This document shows positions 24,100 to 37,486 of a DNA stretch of 64,000 bases, piece after piece. Positions within the stretch are counted from its first letter, which is position 1. Each line of letters opens with the position of its first letter. The stretch is from NCBI GenBank assembly GCA_043228905.1, contig JBHGNT010000030.1:62001-126000 (forward strand), read 5' to 3'. The stretch comes from Azolla caroliniana. Lineage: Eukaryota; Polypodiophyta. The notes under the pieces are model-generated. The model was not told where the DNA came from, searched no databases, and worked only from the letters and a program-made list of their open reading frames with translations. The position numbers and the translations under genes are program-made.

Positions 24100-26300
24100 C
24101 AAAGCATCAAAAATTATGACCATGATAACGTCATTCTACCTAACCAGTTATGTGATCAAGGGGCCAATACAAATGATAGGTATGGTGACTAACCAAGTTA
24201 CACAATCAATACTCCTCTTCATCCAATCAATAAATTTGCCAAAGCAACCATGCTTTCAACCGTCAAATGTGATTATAGATTCCGAATTGCCCACCAAACA
24301 CAAGCGCGTTCCTTGTACACTAGTTATGCCATTGCTCCCAAAGCCTCCAATAATCAAACACAACATAGCAATGAGGTGGTAATACTCTTGATTCTTGAAC
24401 CCACTTTTGCAATGACTCGTTCACAATATCTTTCGATAACACATATATATATAAAAACCTCACTACTTATTATAAAATTTTACATATGTGTTTCAATTTA
24501 TCACAATAAAACTCAATGCAAACTATGTTCTACTAGAATTGTGCGAAAGAAACACATCCCACATGCAATGCAAGCTTGTCCTTCTCGAAGCATCTCCAAT
24601 AGATAAGCCACCATATAAATACCTTCACTTTAAAACGAAGACAAGAGTGTCACCTTCTTTCGACCACGTCCTGCCACCATAAATCAAGCCTTTGAAAATC
24701 CCATACTTTTGACACTCTACTCATAATCGTTGCATCCTTGTTAACGATGTTATGATAGGCATCATCAATCCTTATATTGAAACATCCTTTTGCCTCCTTC
24801 CAATGCCTAGACATCTTCGAATGAAGATTCCAACAAGCTTGGATTTGGGCATCATAAAATCAGCATTTTATCATAACTTATCCCAAACACTTTGATAACT
24901 TCATTTCACCTCATCCTTATCATCTAGAAAGCCATCAATCTACTATGAACCCCCAACATGACCTCTTGTGCTCTAACTAAACCTAACCTAGCCATCTTGT
25001 TGAGCTTTACACTTGAAGAATGCTTAGCCTTTCATGCCAACATTCTTGATGTTGCCTTAATATTTCGAAGAATTGGCACATTGCCTCTCAGAATGGAGAT
25101 CTTGTCAACTACACTCTAAAGAGTTATCCGATGAGCCAAAAATGGTCTAAATTCATAGATCTTGTACATTTAATATGTTCATAAGAGTTATTTACTTTCC
25201 ATCAATAAGTAATAAAACATTCTCAATATAGAACTATACCATTTCTATCCAGGACAAGCATTCACAAACATAACTATGAATAAATAATGTCTTTGAGTTA
25301 CCACACAGTCATGCAAATTCAACAAAGTGATCCCACCAATTCACTTCCGGGGTACTATGTATATGATCCCACACTAGTTCGGGTATTCCCACTTTCTCCT
25401 TCCCTTTCCATAGCATGCACCACATTGCCATTGAGACCATATCAATGACCTTTAATGACCATGGAATGAAGGTAAATAATAATAAACCATCATAATCATT
25501 ATCTATTGAATTGCTTTCATATCGTCATGATAATGGCAAAATTGTGATTTCCAACACATGAACTTATCCTAAATCCTGGTACAAATATAATCTTAATGTT
25601 TGACATTAGTCCAATCGACCTTATAAGGTAACTAAGATGACAACAAATCATACCTTTATCTTAATCGGGCAGTAACCATCCAATCTCCTCTAAATTCTTC
25701 TTTGCACATTAAATAAGAAGAGGTTTCCTTATATTTATTTTTGACCATGAAGCAATAGCAAATAGATGCCATACTTTCATAGCTTTCCCAACATTATCAT
25801 AATGTGACCCTAAAGACGCAATGTAATCATTCCCTAATGCTTGAACACGATGAGAATTTCCCGATGTAAACCAAGTCCTTTTAATACTCCGCCTTACAAT
25901 GACCTATGAAAATGTATTAAAACAATAATGAAAAATGACAAAGAATTGAAACAATATCCTTGATCAACAAATTTATGAATAAGAAGTGAATATGCGACTC
26001 CACAATTAAGCATAACATGTGAAACAACAACCTCTCCCAATATATATGTATACATATATAACATGGACATATATATGCCAATTCCCATACGAGACATCAA
26101 TTCGCTTAGAAAATACCAATCCACATTATCATAAGCTTTCTCAAGTCTATCTTTAACTTGACTAACTCTTGTTTAGATTCCTTAACTTAATCCAGAGTTA
26201 TTCATACATTTAAAATACTGTGCAAAATAACTATTTTTGCAACGAAACCATATTGACTTTTTTGCACATTCATGGGTAATATCTTTTGTGATATATTGAC
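24100..26300 (-). pseudogene. Degenerate LINE, minus strand
   Basis: The clearest piece is at about 26155-26085, reading DRLEKAYDNVDWYFLSELM, the motif-A region of a LINE reverse transcriptase. Downstream on the same strand come IPELVWDHIHS at about 25385 and RVSKVWDFQRLDLWWQDVV at about 24700, then a Trp/Cys-rich stretch like a zinc-binding C-terminus near 24300-24600. Many stops and frameshifts separate them. It is an old copy; boundaries are approximate. Confidence 0.55.
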
Positions 26301-27215
26301 AAATAACCATTGTGAATATCATATACACTCCTCCCATTAGAGAATTTGGTATTCAATGAGTAAAAGATGACACAAAGGGAATAGTAACGACTTGATCAAA
26401 TTGATGTTCCAAGAGGGTGGCATAATTCCCAAACGCCAAACCTATTGAAATAAATAAGCAAGTGGACCCCTTAAATTCATATATTCCCATCATGAACTTT
26501 TATCAATCAACAAATGCAAAATCTCCCTCTCCCTCCCTCCCTCCCTCTCTCTACATCTCTCCAAACAACCTTATGAATTGAATTTTGCTTTCAATTTTTC
26601 ATTAAAGTCATATATATATTAAAACATGCCAATGCAAAAAACACTTGATGTCCCTACAATAGTGATGATATATGGCAATTCTAAGTGATGTAAGACTAAC
26701 TAACATAAAGGCAACTCAATTTTCTTTTTATCTTATGTACATGTTGTTATACTCCATGGGAACCATAAGCAAGCCCCATTTCTCGTACTCCACTTGTATC
26801 ATAGACCCCAATATGTACCCAAGGCAAACAAATACCATCATGATCCATTTTCTTTCTAGATAAAAACTATTGTATCAGATTGAAGAACCATTAGGTGAAT
26901 ATGTAATGCAAGAAACATTGACACCACCAATCAAGTTCCATTTTCAAACTACTTATGATAATATCATTTCTATGCATAGAGAGCATAGTTCTTTTGCTAC
27001 CTAATAACAAACCTTTCCACAAATTGGTTGCCACCAATTTCCAAAGGATATGCAAAGCATTGATTGATCACTAAACATGGTCATATCCAAAAGTTATACA
27101 AAACCTAAATTTCATGTTTTTGAATGCCATTATATGAATGTGTGGCATTACAATAATGTTTCTAACAATTGTCAAAGCAAAATAATGGTCACCAAACATG
27201 GTTATATCTAAAAGT
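26301..27215. other. AT-rich intergenic DNA
   Basis: No gene recognised. It contains a CTCCCTCC-type pyrimidine run at 26524-26565. A ~100-bp phrase (ACAAAACCTAAATTTCATG ... GTGGCATTACAATAA) at 27095-27170 is repeated at 27682-27760 on the other side of the solo LTR. Confidence 0.5.
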
Positions 27216-27220
27216 TGTAT

Positions 27221-27680
27221 TGTTGCGAGCATAACCATAACCATAGTTGTGTGCTAATTTGTAAGAATGAAGGGTGAGGATTGAGTTATCTCAATCTTAC
27301 GACGAGAGAAAAGTTTAGATTGTTTCATCACTTGGCTATTTTTCATAAAAAAAAACAACCAAGTGAGAAACACACACAAGGGACTAGGGTTTACGCCTAT
27401 ATAAGAAGGCTAGCTACCTTCATGAAGGGGAGATATCTCTTTTCTTTATTGTTTTGAGATAGAGATTCTAATAGTGTGGCAAAGCTCTAGCTTCTTGCAC
27501 ATATACCTCCTTCTTCTTTAAACACAAGGTACAATCCATGTCTGTACACAATGGTATGGGACACTAGCAGGGAACTTGGATTTGTCTCTCACCTTCACTA
27601 AGGGGTGGTTGGGTGGATTGAAACCTTTTGTTCATTATTTTCCTATATAATTTTGCTTAACGTTAATTAAGATTTGAACA
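27221..27680 (+). mobile_element. Solo LTR, 460 bp
   Basis: The sequence starts TGTTGCGAGC and ends TTTGAACA. It is bordered by TGTAT (27216-27220) and TGTAC (27681-27685), a 5-bp target duplication with one change. The flanking text reads on across the insertion when compared with the paralogous copy at 27085-27110. A TATATAAG box lies at 27399-27406. There is no internal region, so recombination between two LTRs probably removed it. Confidence 0.8.
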
Positions 27681-27850
27681 TGTACAAAACCTAATTTTTA
27701 TAGTTTTGAATGCCATATTATGCATTTGTGGCATTACAATAACATTTTTTACAATTACCAAACCAAGCGTTACCAAATAATTGAATTCAAACTAGCACCT
27801 TTTTTCCTATATCTTTCTCTCAATGAAAACACACAATTATATTAATAAAC

Positions 27851-28156
27851 AGGGAAAAGTACCAGGATACCCCTGGAAGTTCGTCTATTTACCAGAATGC
27901 CCCTGAAAGTTCCAAATTTACCAAACTACCCCTGTCCAAAAAAGTACACTTTATAAAGTAATTATACACTCAAATCTACAAGCCCTATTTACCAAAGATG
28001 GAAGAAATGGACCCGAACTAGCCCTATTTATTTGAGTGTGTAATAACTTTATAAAGTGTAATTTTTTGGACATAGGGGTAGTTTGGTAAATTTGGAACTT
28101 CCACGGGCATTTTGGTAAATAGATGAACTTCCAGGGCTATCCTGGTACTTTTCCCT
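27851..28156. mobile_element. Foldback MITE, 306 bp
   Basis: The two ends are inverted copies of each other over about 130 bp (AGGGAAAAGTACCAGGATA ... TATCCTGGTACTTTTCCCT) around a ~45-bp centre. AATAAA lies on both sides (27844-27849 and 28157-28162), a likely target duplication with one extra C on the left. Each arm carries three staggered variants of a ~30-bp phrase (TACCAGRATRCCCCTGRAAG). No open frame of note. Transposase would be supplied in trans. Confidence 0.85.
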
Positions 28157-28162
28157 AATAAA

Positions 28163-29120
28163 TATTTGTCAAAGACACTATAATGGCACCATAACATAGT
28201 CGTGTTAAATCGATAATAGGCAAAACAAAAACTCCATAGAGCAAAGAATTTCAACTTGCTCCAACACATCAATAGTCCTTTCAACTTTCATAGATGTATC
28301 ATGTACTCTAACCCTATGTCTATCATCAAATACAAAAACATTGCAAATATCCCAATTAGGATGCAAATATCTCAAAAAAGGAAAACTATCTCAATCTTTG
28401 ATATCAGAATGAGCTATATAAATTGTGTGAATACCCATGGACTTAACATCCAATAATAACATGACAAAACTTGCCACATCTGAAAATTTAACGCCATATA
28501 TGACGAGCAATAAGATATTATAAGAAATAATGAGTATTATGTCCCACTTGGACAATGCAAAAAGACACAATTGTACGTTGTAGTCCATGTCTCCTCAACA
28601 AATTCTCTTAAAATGAAGACCTTTGTTACAAGTGGAAATTTAGAATGGCAACAATGTTTCAAGATTTGTTGCCATTCATAATCAAATTACTCTTTGTTTA
28701 GGCATAGATGATAACCATAAAATAGACTCAATGAATCAATGGTGCAAGAAATTAGTTGTCACTTGTTGTTAGGTTTGTATGGGCAAAGGACCTTGAATCA
28801 AAGTTATATTATATAGTTGTTGCAAAATAAATTCGTAATTGGGTAGTATGCGTATTAATCATCTTGCTTCAAGAAAATAAAAAATTACTTGAGATCAGGC
28901 ATCAAGACATCCCTCTTTGATCCCCAGACAAAACAAGTGATTATACTGAAAGCACAAGCTCTCCTTTCTATATTGCAACATATTAATCGAGAAGACACGA
29001 GTAACTTCGTTTGCATGGAATTACAATGCTTTTTACTAGATGATTATATAAGTCCACTATTGCAATCTAATTCTAGTCACAATTTTTTCAAGAAATTAAG
29101 CATTATATGAAATGATGACC
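28163..29120. other. AT-rich intergenic DNA
   Basis: No gene recognised. It leads into the LINE at 29.1 kb and may contain its more decayed 5' portion. Confidence 0.4.
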
Positions 29121-29270
29121 TCTCTCTCTCTCTCTCTAAGATATGTTGTGTGCATATGAGCAATCGACTTTCAGATTTTTGCAATATCACTTTTGCTGTT
29201 ACACAAGGATGCCCACTCTCACCCACTCTATTTGGTCTACGCATTGATGAATGGGAAGAAATGGTTGCCA

Positions 29271-29745
29271 AGTTTGTAAAGGAAGAAGCATTGAAGAAGT
29301 TTTGATTGGGAATGATTATGCTTTTGTTATATGCAGATGATGTTCTGATTTTTGCAAATACTTTAGGAAATGCACAATAGCTTATGAAGGCATTGGAAAA
29401 TTATTGCATGCATACTAATTTGAGTGTAAACAGCTCTAAAACAAAGATTATGCTTGTGAAGAGCTAAAAAAAAGACAAATGATGCATTATGTACAATAAT
29501 GAGCCACTTGAATGTGTGGAAAGCATCAAGTTTGTAAAGGAAGAAGTTGTGATTAAGAATGCAGTCATTATGCTTTTGCTATATGTAGATGATGTCGTGA
29601 TTTTTGCAAATACTTTAGGAGATGCACAAAAGCTTATGAAGGCATTGGAAAAAATTTGCATGCATACTAAATTGAGTGTAAACAGCTCTAAAACAAAGAT
29701 TATGCTTGTGAAGAGCTAAAAAAAAGATAAACGATGCATTATGTA
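29271..29745 (+). repeat. Tandem duplication of a 258-bp RT segment
   Basis: The unit beginning AGTTTGTAAAGGAAGAAG is found at 29271 and 29529. Both copies hold YxDD, the phrase TCTAAAACAAAGATTATGC and GTGAAGAGCTAAAAAAAAG. The copies differ at few positions, so the duplication followed loss of coding function. Confidence 0.88.
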
Positions 29746-30069
29746 CAATAATGAGCCACTTGAATGTGTGGAAAGCATCAAATTATCTTGGACTTGGAGT
29801 TCCTTCAAATCATAGATGGAATGAAAGTGTTACACTCCATGTAGAGGCAGGAAAGAGAACATATTATGCATTTGAGAAGACATGCAATCATGGAAGCATT
29901 AAGTGTTGGGCCCTTGAGAAATACCTTTTCAAGACTTTGGTGACATCGACGCTTCTATAAGGGGTGGAAGTATGGGTTGATAACATGTTTGCATCTACTT
30001 GGAAAGAGTTTGAAAATGTCCAAAAATATTTTCTTACAAAGTTTCTACAAGTTAAGAAACTAATGCCAT

Positions 30070-30313
30070 GAGAAGAGAGTGGAGGATTTCTATGTTGAAT
30101 TTGGGTTGTATGAGGCTCACGTGGAGGGTATGTAGTCGAGTAATGCTATGCTCATTGAATAATGTGGTGTTTTGGAGTTTTTTTGTTGTTTTCTTTACTC
30201 ATGTTGTTTTCTTTTCAACATGCAAGTTGGCCTGTAAGATATGAGTTGTATATTATCCTATGTACATTGCCTTAACTAATGGAAGTAGTTTTTTTTTTGG
30301 AAAAAAAAAGAAA
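30070..30313 (+). mobile_element. 5'-truncated L1-type LINE 3' end with 16-bp target duplication
   Basis: It is bordered by AAGAAACTAATGCCAT (30054-30069) and AAGAAACAAATGCCAT (30314-30329), 15 of 16 matching. The inserted 244 bp ends in CTAATGGAAGTAG, a T run, GG and an A-rich tail, the 3' terminus seen on other LINEs here. The host LINE's reading resumes after the right duplication. Confidence 0.85.
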
Positions 30314-31125
30314 AAGAAACAAATGCCATACGCTCTCCACCTCCTTAAGACAGGATCACTTCCATTGAGATTATGGCCATGGAAGGTTTGTTGAATATAT
30401 GCTTAAGGTTCAAAAAAGTCCCTCACATCAACTTCCTATAATTGCTTGGGAAGCAAGCAAAATAATCCAGAAGACACATAAAAACAACATTTGATGTTCC
30501 AATTGGATGTAAGATAAGGAAATGGTTTGGTAGATGGGTTGTAACATACTTGCTTCATGATGCATCACTAGATTCCTCTATAAATGAGGCCTTTTTTCAA
30601 CACCACTGTATCATGACATGGGACAAATGTGGAGGGTCACGCTTCACACATTATACTATTAACTACAAAACCATATTCTTTATGGAATGGGGAAACCGTA
30701 CACAATGATACATGTTAGATCCCATCCTGTTGTATGACATTCAAACCATTGCTTCCATGCGACTTAGCTCACATGCATTGCGTTGTGAGATGGGGCGTTG
30801 GGGCACAAGTGATGAGAGTGGTCGACTATGCACACTTTGCCCTAAACAAGTTCGAGAGTTTGAGTATCACACTTTGATACAATGCTCTGCCTTTGATCAT
30901 ATTTGACCATGCTTTCCATACATATTCAAACACGCCCAATCCTTGCACGAATTTCTCTCACAACCACAATGTGCAATCTCGATTGTAAGATTCATTGGTA
31001 AAGTTCTTGAACATTGACAACCGCTACTCACTTTCACACGTATCCTGTGAAATGTAATATTTTTGGTCACATAGGTCATATTTGACATGTGAAGATGATA
31101 TTAGAATCTATCTATCTCAAAAAAA

Positions 31126-33330
31126 CACTTATGACAAGGATAACCCTTTGAGGTGTTGTAAGACTAGTTGACATAAATACGACTGATTATACACATTGAG
31201 TGCAAAGTACACATAGAACTTAGTTATGAGAAATACCAAATCAAGTTTCTCATGGTACTGCATAAAGACCACCAAACAAAAAACAATACTCCAAGGTGAT
31301 TAATCATAACCTTATATAATGGAAGTATAAAATTATAGTTCCTTTAATTTTCTAAATCTGATAATCAAGAATTGACATATAAAGTAATTATTGTCAATTT
31401 TAACCATAGTTAGGGGGTATACGAAACCAAGTTCACACATAGCTAAAGGCAACAATCTATCTACGTGGCACAAAAACAACATTTTGCATAATTACCAACC
31501 CAAGCTTTGCCATACAATCTTGAGATGTTATTTTCCCCCCTAGTGGAGGAAATTATCTTATTTGATAAAGCATTAATATATATTTTTTACACTCTAGTGG
31601 TTACTACTCGAATTGCCAGCTTCATTGCCATTAGAGAACTAAGTGTCGAACCATTATAGATTATGGAAGTTTAAAAACACGTTATTACAAACTTGCAATA
31701 ATCCTCACATTCCCATGGTATCCTTTTCTACAAAATAACATATTATCTCCACTCGAGGTTGAGTTTCTACACATATTTTAAGCGGTAGAATATTTGAGCA
31801 ACCATATGGTCATCCAATTATAGTGGATTTTGCTCCCTTGAGCACTTAAGGTTTAGGGTTTAATCATGTACTAATAAGTTTTGATAGCCCTCCACCATCA
31901 TCTAGCATTTGACCAAACTTTTCTCACGTGGGTTGTGGCCACATTAAAAGTGGTATAGTTAATGAATAATAATATCCTCCCTAAAAATAACATTATGATT
32001 TAGTGAATCAATGACACGTATCACCCTAAATAACATAGTTTCTATTGACAACAATGAAATCCACACTATGTGTTCACTTTCTTCTAGATTCAATCACAAC
32101 GGACTTTCATCACTTTCCTTGAGGCTGTGCGAATGTAGCCTCACTATAGGCAAACACTAAAATTGCTTCCATGTTTATTTTCCGAGAGAAAACTGCTTCC
32201 CATCAATTAGGTGAATCGCAAATACAAAACAAGCTATGTACGCTCTAAGTATCTATATCTACTATACTATTTAAGGTCGTTTTCATATATATATTTGGCT
32301 ATTGTATAACACCTTAGATAAAAAAGGGGGGGCAATCGTTGTCCACATAGCAACAAACGGGTGCATGACAAAACCTATTATTTTCCAACAAGCATCAAGG
32401 CATAGATAGCAAGCTTCTGAACGCAGCTAGACATTGATATCACCAAAGGCAATATGGGTGGCCGGGGTGGGGGTAGAGCAAATGAGACGATTGGAAGCAC
32501 GATTTTGGATGTCCCGACGTGAAGTCCACCAATGGTTTGGTTTCCCAAAGTGAGATAAATTGTGCTCGTGCCAACTCTTAAGACTTTGAATCTCCCTGCC
32601 AGTTTTTGAATTGTGCACACAAGGATACCACTAGATTAGTCCATATAGTTGTGTTGGCATCTATAGTTGTGTGTGTGTTTCCCTTGAGTACCATTTCAGA
32701 CATATGTATTCTAAATGTCCCACATAGTAATTGATGCCACAATTAACCATGCTTCCATGTTTTATATGATGTCATTACTTGCAATGTACACTCGTATTTA
32801 CTGTTAATGTTTAAATTTACTAAACTTTAAGCATTGCTTTCTATTTGTTATCTAACAAACGTATGTTCCGATTGGATGAAACCACTTCATTTTACACCTC
32901 TTCCAATTTTGGTATAAATTTGAACTTGAGTAATTCTACCACTCCCCATCATTTACACATCTTGCACTATAGATGCGCATCTTTGGTATATTTCATTAAC
33001 AAAAAATTCACAATTATTTTATTGATTCAAATATATTATCATGATTCATAGATGGTGAAAAGGCAATGTAATCTCACGAGGTAGAAACCCAAAATGGTTT
33101 CGTAAAGAACATCATTAAAGAGCCAACAAGATGTTAGACAACTTGATTGTGGAGTTACACTTAATTTTGTTTGCTTTAGTTAACAACTCTAGAACACAAA
33201 TATAAACATCCAAGCCAAAAGTTTCATCAATTGTCCAACATTCATCATCAAGTGAATTTACCTTGACTTGTGATACACAATTGAGAGGAGTTATCGTAGT
33301 GGAAAATGTCATTTGCCGAGTTAAGTTTCT
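31126..33330. other. Intergenic DNA without recognised genes
   Basis: AT-rich and stop-rich in all frames. A less AT-rich patch at about 32380-32640 is open on the minus strand for 60-80 codons in two frames, but shows no family I recognise. It may be a repeat fragment. Confidence 0.45.
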
Positions 33331-33335
33331 TTTTT

Positions 33336-34170
33336 CTTTTACCCAAAAGAAGCTACTTTCCCATTAGTTAGGATATATTATTACAAAAAGACTATACAAG
33401 GTGGCTTATACATAAATCGAGGAATCACCCTCTGACCGAGTTCAAGAATATGAGACTACATGTCCTTTCAAACTGACTACTTAATGTACGCAAGTACCTA
33501 TAACTATAAATTAGTGCCATGTATCATCGGCTAGCACAAGTCGGATGCTATGGCCTACAACAAAGGGAGGGTGGGAGGTGAGTAGGAAATAGCCAACATG
33601 GGGGCTGATAATTCCACCATGGGCCGTTTCCTCCTCGTGTCACCATCGACATTTTCCGCCATTTCTATTAGAAACGCAAACGGGTAGTGACCACGTCGTT
33701 GGAGTGGTCGCAAACCTTGTCCAATTCCCCTCGTAGGCAATTGATAATCGTGAACCATATATCCACGATCAATTCCTCTAGGGGGCGTACTAGATCTTGG
33801 AAGACCTTTAGGCTGTGTACATTTCATACATACCATAAAATGAAGCCTATGATCAACATCAAAATCCCCCGGAACTGACGGGATGCGGTCTTCAAGCCTC
33901 TCTCAAATCGGATCTTGACGATTTTACCTCTTGTGCATTCATAGCATCAATTGTCTACATTGAAGGCGTCCATCCAACTATCAAAGAGATCGATCCAAGC
34001 CATTGCACTCCACAATGTTGTTCCTTCTAGTTCGCGTGCAACTAGGAGGCGAGTCACTCTATCCCATACCCTCTGTCTTCTCAAGCACGTGGAGACGCTA
34101 GAGATCCTTCCAAAATGTACTGAGCACCTCGTCAGGGATGCCCAATGTCCGCCATCCATTGCGTAGGGCC
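33336..34170 (-). pseudogene. LINE C-terminal fragment, minus strand
   Basis: Reading from 34170 leftward gives Trp/Arg-rich RT-thumb-like sequence. At 33870-33690 a stretch like GFILWYVWN...LKVFQ and FTIINCLRGELD matches the C-terminus of the intact LINE (TIWYIWKARCLKVFQ, EIVHNLRGILD). The left end, 33341-33371, is the conserved terminus (ACCCAAAAGAAGCTACTTTCCCATTAG, antisense). Frames are broken. Confidence 0.65.
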
Positions 34171-35825
34171 CGTCCAACTACAATTGTATAGCCGGACCCA
34201 ATTTAGTACTGCAATAAGAGAAGTGGCGCAGTTTACCATCGTCTTTCCACCTGAAATCCCTTGGGTCCCATTCTAGTTCCGCGAGGGGTCGACAATTGTA
34301 AATAGTAGAGTTAAGATTGAACTCTTACTCATGGAACATCATTATTTATTTCTAAACCCCCATAAAGGCCATGATTAACAAATGTAATATGTGCAATGCA
34401 TAATCAATCTTGACGAAATAAACTTGTATTAATCGTAAAATGCTATTTTGGGAGCAAATGGGATGGAGTGATTAATGGAGAAAATTTAAGCTTCTTTCAC
34501 TTAAAAAAAATCACAAGAAAATATTAAGGGTTTTATGACATGTTAACGAAAATTTTAAAAAATGTTTAAGAACAATTTGAGGGCGAAAGGATAGAGTTAC
34601 ATGATCTTGGATTAGAGCTTTGTCATGCATGACCTCTTTCTTCAACGTATATCCTAGTTAAGGGATGTTTTATTTTTGGACAACATAAACTTGTCATTTG
34701 AATCATTAATGCATGCAAATAATGTTGTCTCTAGGTCTACCGAAGACAGATATTTTCCAAAAGAGTTGGGGATACAATATAGTATGAGGTTGACAAATAT
34801 GTAGACATGTCTATTCACCAGTAAGTGTGGTTTTTTTCTCATATATGTGGCATACGAATCCATAGACACGTGTATACATGAGATGTAAAGCATACAAAAA
34901 GTTTTAGGTATATTGAAAAACAATTAGCAATCAAGAAGAGTGCATGATATTGCGAGGGTGACGTAAAACTTTCATCCTTTTGTCAAATATGTCATGAACG
35001 TATCTATCAATGACTAGAATTGGCCTTACTCTTTCAATGCAAAAATTTCAAGCTTGTTTGTCAAATACGTGGATGCAATAATATATGCATAGAGGTGGGC
35101 TTACTCCTCAATAGCCTCTTGGGTATATTCCAGTCACATTGCTTCATTATAGGTGGTTTCCTTTCTTTTATTTATGAGATCCTTATCCATTATTACCTTT
35201 TATTCAATTCAATATATTCTTGCCTTTTAGGTTCACATTCAATTGGAAAAAACAAATCACATTTGTTTGAAATTGTGAAATATGTCATCTTCAAGAAACA
35301 TATTATTGTTTTTTCAGGTGATATATAGTACATATGTTACGTGCGCTAAAATTTGCCACTTATCTCAGTATTAAAGTTTCAAGACGCATGTAGTATGGTT
35401 GTTTCAGCTTACATGACAAGTATATTTTAGAATGAATGATCTGATGCAATGACACAAGGCCATGAACTCAACGTACTAAAAATGTGTGATTTTCCATGTT
35501 ATGGGCATAGATATTTTAGATTCCTTCATGAACCGACATTCTTCACACGTGGCTAATTTTGCAGGTTAAAGACTTTAAGGTTTACCAACACTTTTCACAT
35601 TCTCTATGATTTTTAATTAGCCCTAAAGTTTAATGGTCAATAATGTGTTCTACTTTATCTTCCAAAAGGTTTTGAAATGCAAAAAAGGTAAATGAGACAT
35701 CTTGTTTAAAATGCAATAATGGATTTGTGCCTTTTCCTTGGCATTATATTTATATTTATGTTTAGTAAGTTTTCACATTCATGGATAAATAAAATGTGAT
35801 GGACTTGCGGAATATATTCCAATCA
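34171..35825. other. Intergenic DNA without recognised genes
   Basis: AT-rich sequence with no supported coding region, RNA gene or clear repeat. Confidence 0.5.
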
Positions 35826-35827
35826 CT

Positions 35828-37486
35828 AATGGTTTTTTTTTTCCAAAAAAGAATATACTCCTTTAGTTAAAATATACACAAAATTCGATCCCTTTCTCGG
35901 GAAGGCCGAGCCAAGATTATCCTATCCTACACAAGAGGTCTTGCTTATTTATCTTACACTTTCACATATGGCTCTAGCCATCCTTTCATGCACATCACCT
36001 ACATTCACTATCCCACATGCCATGTCTTTCACGCCCCTCGTTCATCTAATGGGAGGGGGGAACAACCATTTGGGTACTTCATACTTCCATAGTATATCCA
36101 TTCCATTTGCTGCGGCCATCGGTGTAGTACACCATCGCAACATCATTAGTTCTGCAACATCATTAGTACCATCAATCCGCTCATATTGAGCTCTTAGTGT
36201 AGTTAGTAATGTGTGCCAGATTAGCTTAATCGATTCAGCTGGGGGGCGTTTGTGTGCTTTTTGGCCTATCATCAACCCATCCATATCTCTAATCAATGGG
36301 TTCCATACAATTGGCATGTACATTTGCGCATATGCATCATTTCTCCACCTACATGTGATCATCTTTTTGATTTCTTGCCATGCTTTCATAATTCCAATAA
36401 CACAACGACTCTGCATACTTCCCCAGTATTTGGGTCTCATTTTTGGCACAAAGCCCCAAAATGGGATGCTTGGCCAACGTCCACCTTGTCTCGGCAACCA
36501 CATCTTCCATCTACGTCGCCATATAACTTTCCAAGGTGCCTCAAGAGGTTGTAGGCTCCTGACCACTAGTTTGCCTAGCAAGGCCTTCGTTTGCACCACG
36601 GGATCTATCAATCCCACCCCCCCTTCACTTTTCCTTTTTATAAGCGTGGTCCAAGCAACCTTTGCACAAGACTGTTTTTCCTTCGTGCCCCCCCATAAGA
36701 AATTTCTGATAATCCTTTTTATCAAATTCATTGACTTGGGCATGATTATCTGGCATGCAGCAATATGCCAAATAATGGCCATTAGAATTTGATTTGCAAT
36801 CACAATCTTGCCCGCAAAGGATAGTTATCTTGCATTCCACCATATTAACTTCGCTTTTATTTTGTCCACTAGTAGATTGTAATGTTTTGCTCGATCGATG
36901 TCCATACCAATTTTGAAGCCCAAGTATCTAGTAGCTTCTCCTTTCCTCAACCATCTAAAATTGGGGTCGGGGACCCAATTTAACATGGGCTTATTACTGA
37001 TCCAAATGCCCACAGATTTATTCCAATTTATTTTAGCATCCGATCCCCTACAAAACTCATCAATTGCATTTTGCAATCTGCCCAAGTTGTGTGCATCACC
37101 TTTGACATAGGTCATTGTGTCATCAACATATGCCGTATCAAGCACCATACCTTCATCATCGGTCAAGGTAAGGCCTTGTATTTGCCAAGATCTATTAGCA
37201 ATTTGATAATGCAAAGCTTCTGCTGCAATGATGCATAAGTACAGGGCCAATGGGCATCCTTGGCGTACCGAACGTAGCATCTTAAACTCTTCCCCATATT
37301 TCCAACCATTAGCACCTGGCTGGATGCACCTCTGTAAAAGGCACTCATTCCAAGGATCCATTGTTGTTCAAAGCCTAGGGCTGCCATCACTGCTTCTAGG
37401 AAATCCCATGAAATCCTGTCATAAGCTTTTTCGAAGTCGAGTAGCATTACTGCTAGGTCCACTTCTTGCTCCTCCGCCAATCACTA
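35828..37486 (-). pseudogene. L1-type LINE, RT domain to 3' end, broken
   Basis: Three overlapping frames carry RT: motif A LLDFEKAYDRISWDFLE (37440-37390), motif B SVRQGCPLALYL and motif C YVDD (37361-36825), then thumb and connection with SEGGVGLIDP (36803-36042). At least two frameshifts separate these, near 37270 and 36815. The endonuclease and zinc C-terminus are missing. The 3' terminus is at 35831-35870. It is closely related to, but older than, the LINE at 40.5-43.4 kb. Confidence 0.8.

Larger units (their letters stand above)
29121..31125 (+). pseudogene. LINE remnant: RT core, C-terminal domain and 3' tail
   Basis: In order: a CT microsatellite, RT motif B (TQGCPLSPTLFGL, about 29200-29235), motif C YADD at about 29330, a second copy of the same segment with YVDD at about 29585, a thumb segment (GSIKCWALEKYLF), a C-terminal CTLC...EYHTLIQC zinc-like motif at about 30830-30890, and a 3' UTR with GGTCACATAGGTCATATTTGAC ending in CTATCTATCT at about 31115. 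Stops and frameshifts are frequent. The L1-type fragment 30070-30313 interrupts it. Confidence 0.75.

Noticed and set aside
32378-32620. Possible small minus-strand gene
   Set aside because: Two overlapping frames of similar length, no recognisable domain, no splice signals or conservation evidence. Left as unexplained DNA.
36211-36792. 193-codon plus-strand frame
   Set aside because: Shadow of the antisense LINE RT at 36042-36803, which has recognisable RT-connection motifs.
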